From assembly GCA_027008965.1 (NCBI GenBank), contig JALVDN010000115.1, positions 1-12,958 on the forward strand: DNA of 12,958 nucleotides. The letters run 5' to 3'. Made by a program: the position numbers and the translations under genes. Within the stretch, counting starts at the first letter, position 1; each line of letters starts with the position of its first letter. The notes beneath the pieces are model-generated. The model searched no databases and was not told the DNA's origin. It saw only the letters and a list, made by a program, of their open reading frames with translations. Shown piece after piece: positions 1-6,526 of this stretch. The DNA comes from Flavobacteriales bacterium (GTDB lineage: Bacteria; Bacteroidota; Bacteroidia; Flavobacteriales; Flavobacteriaceae).

Positions 1-291
1 CAAACGCCGTCAGACCAAATTCACATCAGGTCTTCCTATAATCTTTCGGCCATAAGTTTTACGCCCAAAGACCTTGAAAACAAAATAAAAAAATTTATAC
101 CTGATTTCAAAGTGATTTATAAACCCGATTTCAGGCAGGAAATAGCGCATTCCTGGCCGGATAGTATAGATGATAGACATGCCCGGGAAGATTGGAAATG
201 GAGACATGCGTTTGATTTGGATAAAATTGTAAAAATCATGCTCAAATCCATGCAAGAAAATTACTATCCCGCTTCGGAATTTCACGTATAA
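1..291 (+). CDS. L-threonine 3-dehydrogenase, epimerase-type (3' end only)
   Basis: Frame 1 is open from the window edge to TAA at 289-291, giving the last 96 residues of a protein that starts outside the window. The visible part carries the C-terminal signature I associate with the short-chain, NAD-dependent threonine dehydrogenases of Bacteroidota, which are related to UDP-galactose 4-epimerase: YNLSAISFTPKDL, then PDFRQEIAHSWPDSIDD, then WKWRHAFDLDKIV. The family oxidises L-threonine to 2-amino-3-oxobutyrate with NAD+ in the cytoplasm. The Rossmann NAD-binding half and the YxxxK catalytic pair are not in view, so activity cannot be judged here. The gene ends 2 bp before the stop codon of the convergent xerD. 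A different member of the extended short-chain dehydrogenase superfamily is possible but less likely. Confidence 0.82.
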   Translation, partial: QTPSDQIHIRSSYNLSAISFTPKDLENKIKKFIPDFKVIYKPDFRQEIAHSWPDSIDDRHAREDWKWRHAFDLDKIVKIMLKSMQENYYPASEFHV

Positions 292-293
292 TC

Positions 294-1214
294 TTACTTA
301 GAATTTCTACCTCGCGGATGATATTTTTCCAAAGTTTCGCGAATTTGTTTCTTACTTATATGCAGATATATTTCTGTAGTAGTAATGCTTTCATGCCCGA
401 GCAACAGCTGGATGCTCCGCAAATCCGCTCCGTTTTCCAATAAATGAGTGGCAAAACTATGGCGAATGGTGTGCGGACTTATTTTTTTTTCAATACCGGC
501 CTTTTGGGCGAGACCTCTGATGATGATGAATAACATTTGGCGCGTCAATGATTTTCCCCGCCGGTTTAAAAAAACAAAATTTTCATGCCCTTTTTGGGGA
601 ATCACCAAAGGTCTGACATACTGCAAATAGGTTTTCAAAACACCAATGGAATATGTTTCCAACGGGACAAATCTGTGTTTGCTTCCTTTTCCTATAATCC
701 GGATAAAACCTTCTTCTAAAAACAAATCTCCCAATTGCAGGTTTACGGTTTCCGAGACACGTAATCCGCAGGCATACATCAATTCCAAAATAGCTTTGTT
801 TCTTTCTCCTTCAAACGACCCTAATTCCACCGCATCAAAAAGGGCTTCCATTTCTTCACGGCTCAACACTTCGGGAACCTTTTTATCCAATTTAGGAGTT
901 TCAAGCCAATCTCCGGGATTTTCTTCCATTATTTTTTCAAGTTGTAGGTAGGAAAAAAAACTTTTCAAACCCGAAATAATCCGGGCCTGGGTTCTAGCAC
1001 TCACCAAATCCGATATACGGTAGATAAATTCTTTGACATTATCTTTATTAAAAACAGACAAATCCAATTCTTCTTCTCCAGCATAAAAATCCAGATATTT
1101 TTGAATATCATCCGTATAGGCGCGGATTGTATTTTCCGAAAGCCCTTTTTCAAGTTTCAAAAAATGTCTGTATTCAGTAATTATTTCATTGATTTTGGGA
1201 GAGACAGGTGGCAT
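294..1214 (-). CDS. xerD: Site-specific tyrosine recombinase XerD
   Basis: This 306-residue protein has the usual XerC/XerD length. Residues about 8-95 form the N-terminal SAM-like, core-binding domain (LEKGLSENTIRAYTDDIQKY). Residues about 115-300 form the catalytic domain. All active-site residues are visible: R152 (GLRVSE), K176 (GKGSKH), H248 and R251 (HTIRH), H274 (LLGHESITTT) and the nucleophile Y283 (EIYLHI). Spacing matches E. coli XerD with a 4-residue offset. The enzyme resolves chromosome dimers at dif together with a partner recombinase and FtsK. XerD is preferred over XerC because of the 'KLEKGLSENT' N-terminus and general resemblance; the sequence alone does not fully separate the two. 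No phage or integron context is present, so a housekeeping role fits. The gene is divergent from the barrel gene at 1261 with 46 bp between starts. Confidence 0.9.
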   Translation of the reverse strand: MPPVSPKINEIITEYRHFLKLEKGLSENTIRAYTDDIQKYLDFYAGEEELDLSVFNKDNVKEFIYRISDLVSARTQARIISGLKSFFSYLQLEKIMEENPGDWLETPKLDKKVPEVLSREEMEALFDAVELGSFEGERNKAILELMYACGLRVSETVNLQLGDLFLEEGFIRIIGKGSKHRFVPLETYSIGVLKTYLQYVRPLVIPQKGHENFVFLNRRGKSLTRQMLFIIIRGLAQKAGIEKKISPHTIRHSFATHLLENGADLRSIQLLLGHESITTTEIYLHISKKQIRETLEKYHPRGRNSK

Positions 1215-1223
1215 AATTTTTGT

Positions 1224-1231
1224 TATCTTTG
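1224..1231 (+). promoter_or_regulatory. Putative Bacteroidota -7 element (TATCTTTG)
   Basis: TATCTTTG fits the TAnnTTTG -7 consensus of the Bacteroidota sigma factor and lies 29 bp before the ATG at 1261, in the short gap between divergent xerD and the barrel gene. The nearest upstream TTG (1195-1197) is 26 nt away, longer than the usual 17-23 nt, so the -33 element is unconvincing. The match may be partly chance in AT-rich DNA. Confidence 0.4.
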
Positions 1232-1260
1232 ATACAAGCTAAACTAAAAAAATTTAAGAT

Positions 1261-1854
1261 ATGAAAAAATTATTTGCCCTTTTGATAATCATCGGTATGA
1301 TGCATGTATCAAATGCTCAGGATTTCAGAATAGGACTGTCATTGGCTCCCAGTATTTCTTTCAACAAAGTGATGTCTAAAGTGGATGGTAACTTTCAAGT
1401 TCAAGATGTTAAAAGCGGCGGATTGGGTTATAAAGGCGGGTTATGGGCCGATTACGGATTTGCCGAGAATTACTATTTACATTCTGGAATTATGGTACAC
1501 CAAAGAAACTTCGGAAGTGATTGGGGAAATATGAACATTACCACGGTGGAAGTGCCTTTGGCTTTGAAAATGCGTAGCAATGAAGTAGCAGATAACATAA
1601 GGGTTTTGGGATTTTTCGGTGCAACTTTGGATTTGAACGTTTCGGCTAAAGCCGGTTCATTGGTCATCAATGATCAAGTGAATAAAATCGGTTCATCCTT
1701 TATTTTTGGAGCGGGAGCCGAATATAATGTGGGTTTTGGAAACATTAATTTGGGACTTTCCTATCATTTGGGAATGACAGATGTGATGAGTGATGCCAAC
1801 CTAAAAATCATGCCCCGTCATTTGAGCATAGACTTTGCTTTTTATTTTAATTAA
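1261..1854 (+). CDS. Outer-membrane beta-barrel protein (PorT-like / OMP_b-brl_2 type)
   Basis: This is a 197-residue secreted protein. Residues 1-19 are a signal peptide (MKKLFALLIIIGMMHVSNA) with likely cleavage before Q20. The mature part shows alternating hydrophobic and polar strands rich in Gly and aromatic residues, for example GGLGYKGGLWADYGFAENYY, FIFGAGAEYNVGFGNINLGL and the final strand HLSIDFAFYFN, which ends close to an aromatic residue as barrel proteins do. Length and pattern fit the small 8-stranded porin-like family widespread in Bacteroidota (the PorT/OmpW-like 'outer membrane protein beta-barrel domain'). The function of most members is unknown, and nothing here points to a substrate. 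The gene appears monocistronic: it is divergent from xerD, and a hairpin terminator begins 15 bp after the stop. ATG at 1261 is chosen because it begins the signal peptide. Confidence 0.85.
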   Translation: MKKLFALLIIIGMMHVSNAQDFRIGLSLAPSISFNKVMSKVDGNFQVQDVKSGGLGYKGGLWADYGFAENYYLHSGIMVHQRNFGSDWGNMNITTVEVPLALKMRSNEVADNIRVLGFFGATLDLNVSAKAGSLVINDQVNKIGSSFIFGAGAEYNVGFGNINLGLSYHLGMTDVMSDANLKIMPRHLSIDFAFYFN

Positions 1855-1869
1855 AAAGACTAACATTTT

Positions 1870-1901
1870 AAAGCTCTCCATGAAAAGTGGAGGGCTTTTT
1901 T
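1870..1901 (+). terminator. Rho-independent terminator of the barrel gene
   Basis: An 11-bp stem (AAAGCTCTCCA at 1870-1880 with TGGAGGGCTTT at 1888-1898, one G-T wobble) closes a 7-nt loop and runs into a T tract at 1895-1901. The T tract overlaps the stop codon of the convergent polymerase gene. Read on the minus strand the stem is followed only by a short T run (TTTAAAA), so it would serve that gene weakly. Confidence 0.75.
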
Positions 1902-2787
1902 ATTTGTGAAGTTTCACGGCAAAGTCTTTTATATTTTCCCAAGGATCTTCCTGGGTTTTTAATATTTCAGGTACATTGCGCATATGAAAATCCAGCGGAT
2001 TTTCAATTTGATTTAGTTCATCCCACGAAACCGGTAGTGATACACTGGCAGTGTGGGTTGCACGAAGACCGTATGGCATGGAAAAAGTTTGAAATGGTCG
2101 GTTGCGGTAAATATCAATCAAAATTTTATTTTTTCTTTTGTTTTTTCTGACATCCAAAGTTGTTCCGGGAATTTTTATCATAATGGTTTTAGCAATTTCT
2201 TCGGATACTTTCAGAACTTCTTCTGCCGGATGTTCGGGGAGGATGGGACAAACCATGTGTATGCCGCGCTTGCCCGATGTTTTGACAAAAACCTTATAGC
2301 CGAATGATTCTACAATGGGTTTGGCCTCCAACACAAAATCCCTGATTTGAGGAAAAGACATTCCTTCGGGCGGATCGATGTCAAAAACCATTAAATCGGG
2401 ATGTTGAAAATAAGGTTTGGAAACACTCATAATATGAAATTCCAATGCATGCAATTGAACCAACCAAACCAAATCGGCTATGTGATTGAGTATGATATAG
2501 CGTGCTAGTTTGTGTTTGCCCAATTCCACGGTTTCAATGAATTCGGGCGCATGGGCGGGAACATTTTTTTGAAAAAAGGAATAGCCTGGTGTGCCGTGCG
2601 GATAGCGAATAAACACCAGGGGACGTCCGTTGTTGTGTTTTAAAATATAGGATGCAACCGATAGATAATATTGAATAACTTCCATTTTGGTTATCCTGCG
2701 CTCTAAGTACAAAACTTTATCGGGATGAGTGACGGTTATTTTGTGTCCGTCAATTTCCATGATGATATGGTCACTTGTTTTTTTCAT
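1900..2787 (-). CDS. Stand-alone LigD-type primase-polymerase domain protein
   Basis: This 295-residue protein matches the archaeo-eukaryotic-primase-like polymerase domain of the bacterial end-joining ligase LigD along its whole length. Visible motifs are HPDKVLY (21-27), the F-x-x-K element FFQKN (71-75), ALEFH (114-118), the catalytic metal-binding pair D136/D138 in VFDIDPPEG, the nucleotide-binding SGKRGIH (171-177), the third carboxylate D225 in ILIDIYRNR, and SLPVSWDEL (250-258). In LigD this domain fills gaps and adds nucleotides, preferring ribonucleotides, during double-strand break repair. Here it has no ligase or phosphoesterase domain, and no Ku gene is in the window, so partners would have to be encoded elsewhere. 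All three catalytic aspartates are intact. It is convergent with the barrel gene. The upstream side faces the GC-rich element, and no clear promoter was identified. Confidence 0.88.
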   Translation of the reverse strand: MKKTSDHIIMEIDGHKITVTHPDKVLYLERRITKMEVIQYYLSVASYILKHNNGRPLVFIRYPHGTPGYSFFQKNVPAHAPEFIETVELGKHKLARYIILNHIADLVWLVQLHALEFHIMSVSKPYFQHPDLMVFDIDPPEGMSFPQIRDFVLEAKPIVESFGYKVFVKTSGKRGIHMVCPILPEHPAEEVLKVSEEIAKTIMIKIPGTTLDVRKNKRKNKILIDIYRNRPFQTFSMPYGLRATHTASVSLPVSWDELNQIENPLDFHMRNVPEILKTQEDPWENIKDFAVKLHK

Positions 2788-2892
2788 GGAGGGTATTATT
2801 ATATAAAGTTAGACATTTTAGAGATAATAAATGCCGTTTTGTTTTACAAATGCATGTTGTGATGTGTAACCAATGAATAAAATTTACACCTA

Positions 2893-3054
2893 TTTTGCGC
2901 CGGCGGGCGGAGTGTTATCCTTGCGAAGGCGAAAAGCTCATTTTTGTTTGACGGCGGAGGCTCCGAGCGAAGACGAGGAGACCCCGCACGGCAACATACA
3001 AAAATGCTTTGAGCCGAGCAAGATTTAAACGGAGCACGCCATAAGGCGCCAAAA
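2893..3054 (+). other. GC-rich imperfect palindrome; candidate structured RNA or dispersed element
   Basis: The gap between the polymerase gene and uvrC (about 2788-3082) holds no convincing gene. It contains a 162-bp element that folds on itself. By hand count 88 of the 154 bases at 2897-3050 are G or C, clearly above the AT-rich neighbours. Pairing runs inward: TTTTGCGCC with GGCGC/AAAA (2893-2901, 3045-3054), GGC/GCC (2906, 3038), GTT/AAC, ATC-c-TTGC with GCAAGAT (2917-2924, 3018-3024), GGC/GCC (2928, 3013), AAAG/CTTT (2933, 3007), CATTTTTGT/ACAAAAATG (2939-2947, 2998-3006), and an apical stem of GCGG/CCGC, GG/CC and CTCC/GGAG (2954-2964, 2977-2987). Internal loops are repeatedly GA facing GA on the plus strand. 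It could be a plus-strand RNA, a bidirectional transcription barrier or a mobile palindromic repeat. I do not recognise a named family. Confidence 0.6.
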
Positions 3055-3082
3055 AGAATTTGAATGATTATATGACAGATTG

Positions 3083-4870
3083 TCACAAATTTTTTTTGAT
3101 TTTTTCGGCGGTTTTATGACCCACTATTCGTGCAATGTCTTCTTGGGAGGCTTCTTGCAATCGTTTGATGCTTTTGAAATGTTTCAGGAGTTTGAGGGCG
3201 GTTTTTTCGCCTATTCCGGGAATGGATGTGAGTGTTGAGGGGATCAATCGTTTAGTGCGTCGTTTGCGGTGAAGTCGAAGGCCGAAACGGTGGGCTTCGT
3301 TGCGGATTTGTTGAATGATTTTGAGGGTTTCGGAGCGTTTGTCCAAATAGAGCGGAACCGGATCGCCGGGTTTGTAGATTTCTTCCAACCGTTTGGCTAT
3401 TCCGATGAGGGTAATTTGGTCGTCCAATTTCAGCTCTTTCAGGGCGTCCAGGGCGGCGTTGAGTTGGCCTTTGCCGCCGTCAATAACCACCAAACCGGGT
3501 AGGGGGATGTTTTCTTCTTTCAATCGTTTATATCGCCTGTAAACCACTTCTTTCATGGAAGCAAAATCGTCTATGCCTTCCACGGTTTTGACAGTGTAGT
3601 GCCTGTAGTCTTTTTTGGAAGGTTTCAGGTCTTTAAAAACCACGCAGGAGGCGGTTTTTTCAAATCCTTGTGTGTGTGAAATGTCAAAACATTCCATGTG
3701 CCGGGGGGGATTGGACAAACGCAAATCATGTTGCATTTGCCGGAGCATTCTTTCCAAGTGCAAATCGGGGCGGGTTTGTTGTAATTGTTTGAGTTTTTCC
3801 AATTTAAAATAGCGCGCATTTTTCAAGGACATTTCCAGGAGTTTCTTTTTGTCGCCTCTATGGGGGACGGTTTGTTTTATAGGGAAAGGGATTTCAATTT
3901 TCATGGGTAAGATGATTTCTTTGGCATGTAGATTCAATTCTCGGTGAATTTCGGTGACGGCCATTGAAAGAATTTCTTGGTCGGCTTCATTGATTTTTTT
4001 CTTGTATTCCAGATTGCGTGCGCGTATAATGGAGCCGTTTGACACTTCCATGAAATTCACGTAAGCTCTTTCTGTATCGGAGAGGATGCTATAGACTTCT
4101 ACGTTTCCTATTTTGGGATTTACTACCGTGGAACGCGATTGATAATTTTGCAACGCTTCAATTTTTTCTTTGAATTCTTGGGCTTTTTCAAATTCCAGAT
4201 TGGCGGCGGCATTTTTCATTTCATTTTCAAAAAATTGAAGTGCAGGTTTAAAGTTTCCTTTTAAAATTTGCCGGATTTTCTCTATATATTGTTTATAGTC
4301 CTCTTCGGTTTCCTCTCCTATACAAGGAGCTTTACATCTACCCAGGTGATATTCCAAACATACTTTATAATTTTTCTTTTGAATTTTTGAGGGTTGAAGA
4401 TCCAATTTGCATGTGCGGATGGGATATATGTCGTGAATCAGATCAAGCAAAACCCTTACGGTTTTAACGGATGTATACGGGCCGAAATATTCCGACCCGT
4501 CCTTTATATAATTACGGGTCATTTCCACTCTTGGAAAAGCTTCGTTCCGGATCACTATCCAAGGATAGGTTTTATCATCTTTTAGTAATACATTATACTT
4601 TGGTTTATATTGTTTAATCAATACATTTTCCAACAGGAAAGCTTCCGTTTCATTATCGGTGACAATGTGTTCAATCCGGTCTAAATTTTTCAGCATCATG
4701 TAAGTTTTTCCTTCAGCATGCTTGTTGAAATAAGAAGAAACTCTTTTTTTAAGATTTTTTGCTTTTCCGATATATATGATTTTATTCTTTGCATCCAGGA
4801 ATTGATAGATCCCCGGCCGTGAAGGGAGTGTATTTAGCTGTTCTTTTATATGTTTTTTTATTTCTCCCAT
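3083..4870 (-). CDS. uvrC: UvrABC excinuclease subunit C
   Basis: UvrC makes both incisions in nucleotide excision repair after recruitment by UvrB at damaged DNA. The 595-residue protein has the full domain order. The N-terminal GIY-YIG nuclease contains GIY (20-22), YIG (33-35), R43 and E76 and makes the 3' incision. The cysteine set C154, C171, C179 and C183 matches the cluster-binding cysteines reported for UvrC. The UVR motif that contacts UvrB lies at about 205-240. The RNase H-like nuclease for the 5' incision has D396 (CFDISH), D464 (VIDGGKGQL) and H527 (NEAHRF). A helix-hairpin-helix is at 549-585 (IPGIGEKTALKLLKHF). I chose ATG at 4870; an in-frame TTG at 4885 would add five residues but gives no better match. 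It is divergent from the helical-protein operon, and the GC-rich element lies just past its stop. Confidence 0.97.
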   Translation of the reverse strand: MGEIKKHIKEQLNTLPSRPGIYQFLDAKNKIIYIGKAKNLKKRVSSYFNKHAEGKTYMMLKNLDRIEHIVTDNETEAFLLENVLIKQYKPKYNVLLKDDKTYPWIVIRNEAFPRVEMTRNYIKDGSEYFGPYTSVKTVRVLLDLIHDIYPIRTCKLDLQPSKIQKKNYKVCLEYHLGRCKAPCIGEETEEDYKQYIEKIRQILKGNFKPALQFFENEMKNAAANLEFEKAQEFKEKIEALQNYQSRSTVVNPKIGNVEVYSILSDTERAYVNFMEVSNGSIIRARNLEYKKKINEADQEILSMAVTEIHRELNLHAKEIILPMKIEIPFPIKQTVPHRGDKKKLLEMSLKNARYFKLEKLKQLQQTRPDLHLERMLRQMQHDLRLSNPPRHMECFDISHTQGFEKTASCVVFKDLKPSKKDYRHYTVKTVEGIDDFASMKEVVYRRYKRLKEENIPLPGLVVIDGGKGQLNAALDALKELKLDDQITLIGIAKRLEEIYKPGDPVPLYLDKRSETLKIIQQIRNEAHRFGLRLHRKRRTKRLIPSTLTSIPGIGEKTALKLLKHFKSIKRLQEASQEDIARIVGHKTAEKIKKNL

Positions 4871-4940
4871 GTGATTGAAAATCAATTGTTTTTATAAATT
4901 GGCAAAGCTTTTGATATAAATCCGGTTGAAATTAAATTCA

Positions 4941-4948
4941 TATATTTG
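4941..4948 (+). promoter_or_regulatory. Putative -7 element (TATATTTG) for the three-gene secreted-protein operon
   Basis: TATATTTG fits TAnnTTTG and ends 18 bp before the ATG at 4967, placing a transcript start just ahead of the gene. A second match, TAGCTTTG at 4954-4961, is closer and would give an almost leaderless message. No TTG lies at ideal -33 spacing; candidates are at 4926-4928 (12 nt) and 4911-4913 (27 nt). Confidence 0.45.
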
Positions 4949-4966
4949 TAATGTAGCTTTGAAACC

Positions 4967-5743
4967 ATGAAAAAAAATCAACTTTTTATATACATTAACA
5001 TTTTTTTAATTCTGGCGGGTCAGGGATTTGCCCAGTCCCCTGACAGTTTATCTATTGTTAAGGCATATAAACATTTACTTGATTCCAAAGTACAAATTTA
5101 CAGAATTACACGGGATAAGGCTTATGAAATATATTATCCCGAATTTGATCTTATTCAAATTGATTTGGCGGATGCGGTGAATATTATGGAAGATAATTTT
5201 ATGCAGTTGGAAGATGTTTTGTCTAAAACCGGCAATGAACGTGAATATAACAGCTTGCTTGATGTTTGGAATAATATTCGCTACTATACATTGGTAAAAC
5301 CTACGCGAAAAAATTTCAATAAATATTATTATGATGCCAAAACCTTTGAGGCACAATTGAACGTTTTGTTGAAAAAACTGGAAGATCAATATCCCGACAT
5401 CAAGCATTTCGGAGAGAGTGATCATTTCAAACTTTATGCTTTCAGAGCGGGAGTTTTTCTAATCAACACTGGCTATCTCATTGATAAATTTCCCATCAAT
5501 AAAAGCTTGCAACAGCTTTTTGAATCCGAGTTGAACAAGGCGGAAACGCTTCTTCAGTATGCTAAAGAGAAAGGTTATTTTCAAATGAATAAAAACCCTT
5601 TTCTTTTGGCTAAAATGCTCAATAATTGGAAGTTCTTCAAATATAATTTACACAATCCCCTTTTCCGCACAGATCGGTTGTTATTCAGCCTTGCCAATAT
5701 TCTTAATCATGAAGTGGAAAAACTTCATATTTTAGTCAATTAA
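4967..5743 (+). CDS. Secreted all-helical protein of unknown function, operon gene 1
   Basis: I do not recognise this 258-residue protein. Residues 1-22 are a signal peptide with likely cleavage after GFA (before Q23); no lipobox cysteine and no further membrane segment is seen. The mature part is strongly helical and rich in Lys, Asn, Tyr, Phe and Leu. It looks internally duplicated: residues 100-107 (VWNNIRYY) and 217-224 (MLNNWKFF) align without gaps, each followed about 25-30 residues later by a similar leucine-rich helix (LNVLLKKLE at 131, LNHEVEKLH at 246). The segment W101-N-N-I-R105 through R114-K115, N118-K119 recurs at identical spacing in operon gene 3, so the two are probably paralogues. 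It is first in a tight operon, 15 bp before gene 2. The likely location is periplasm or cell surface. Confidence 0.8.
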   Translation: MKKNQLFIYINIFLILAGQGFAQSPDSLSIVKAYKHLLDSKVQIYRITRDKAYEIYYPEFDLIQIDLADAVNIMEDNFMQLEDVLSKTGNEREYNSLLDVWNNIRYYTLVKPTRKNFNKYYYDAKTFEAQLNVLLKKLEDQYPDIKHFGESDHFKLYAFRAGVFLINTGYLIDKFPINKSLQQLFESELNKAETLLQYAKEKGYFQMNKNPFLLAKMLNNWKFFKYNLHNPLFRTDRLLFSLANILNHEVEKLHILVN

Positions 5744-5758
5744 ATTTGGAAGAAATAT

Positions 5759-6526
5759 ATGAGAAGTTTTAGACGAATGCTCATTTTAGTTATGTTGGTT
5801 GTACTATACAATGGAATGGCACAATATGATTTAAAAAAAACCAAAAAAGCTTTTTACTTATTAAATCAAAATAAAATTTTGACCCAGCAAAGTATGACCA
5901 ATTATTATTCACGGCAATACAAATTGTTTCCGGTTAACGCTCAACAAAACATACATTCGGCGGCAGAAGAAATATTGGAAAATTTGGATTCGGTGAGTAC
6001 ATTGTTGCCACAAGAAAAAAATCTTTTGGCCGATTTTGAGAAATTAAAAAACCTGACCGAAATATTTGTTTCTCAACTTTCCAATAGGAATACAAATTTG
6101 AAAGATTTACATAAAAGTAAAAACAGGGTCTTGAAAAAATTGGACTTGATGTTGGAGACCCTTGTCATGTTTACGGATTTTGATGAAAGTTTCTTGGAGC
6201 AAATTCAAAAATTGGTGAATGTGAATCAAAATCTGCAGGTAGCCATGCAAGAATATATCAGGCAATATGATGAAGGGAGTGTAGATACAAAAAATATTAT
6301 TTCCATGTTAAAAGATGCGGGGAAGGACATGAAATCTATCAGAGATTATTATGCCAAGGATAAAAAACTTGCTCAAATTCTTAGACACATTCATCAAGAC
6401 ATACAGTTATTTCATCAAGGAATAAAAAACGGTTATGCGCCCAAAATAATGGTTGCTTCACTCAATAAATCCAACCGTAAAATACTGGAAGCCTATTCTA
6501 TACTCACTCAAAAACAACAACCATGA
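5759..6526 (+). CDS. Secreted helical protein with PilJ/NarX-like region, operon gene 2
   Basis: This 255-residue protein begins with a signal peptide (about 1-21, MRSFRRMLIL then VMLVVLYNGMA, cleavage likely before Q22) and is otherwise predicted helical and soluble. Residues 36-54, NQNKILTQQSMTNYYSRQY, resemble the first helix of the type IV pili methyl-accepting/PilJ sensor domain, whose members show an 'N.AG.QRMLSQRMA..Y' pattern. The rest of the first half follows the same helix plan (residues 62-135). That domain is the nitrate-sensing helical bundle in NarX-like receptors, but this protein has no transmembrane anchor or signalling module. The second half (about 140-250) has similar helix lengths and could be a second bundle. 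Its stop overlaps the start of gene 3 (ATGA at 6523-6526), indicating translational coupling. No ligand can be assigned, and the family link rests on pattern recognition only. Confidence 0.78.
   Translation: MRSFRRMLILVMLVVLYNGMAQYDLKKTKKAFYLLNQNKILTQQSMTNYYSRQYKLFPVNAQQNIHSAAEEILENLDSVSTLLPQEKNLLADFEKLKNLTEIFVSQLSNRNTNLKDLHKSKNRVLKKLDLMLETLVMFTDFDESFLEQIQKLVNVNQNLQVAMQEYIRQYDEGSVDTKNIISMLKDAGKDMKSIRDYYAKDKKLAQILRHIHQDIQLFHQGIKNGYAPKIMVASLNKSNRKILEAYSILTQKQQP

Noticed and set aside
10..285. A 91-codon minus-strand open frame at the left edge
   Set aside because: It is antisense to the recognisable C-terminus of the threonine dehydrogenase and shows no family features.
2925..3017. A kink-turn in the GC-rich element
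   Set aside because: One internal loop is GAA facing GA, but the three-nucleotide bulge next to tandem G-A pairs that defines a kink-turn is missing.
3073..3085. TGACA-GAT-TGTCA palindrome overlapping the uvrC stop codon
   Set aside because: The stem is only 5 bp with a 3-nt loop and there is no following T tract in the uvrC direction, so it is neither a credible terminator nor a supported operator.
2844..3086. An 80-codon minus-strand open frame across the GC-rich element
   Set aside because: The translation is rich in Arg, Ser, Pro and Cys with no domain-like pattern, its frame simply follows the low stop-codon density of GC-rich DNA, and the same bases form paired arms. A structured element explains the stretch better than a gene.
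5741..5748. TAAATTTG at the end of operon gene 1 as an internal promoter for gene 2
   Set aside because: It coincides with the stop codon, has no good TTG partner, and TAnnTTTG arises often by chance in such AT-rich DNA.
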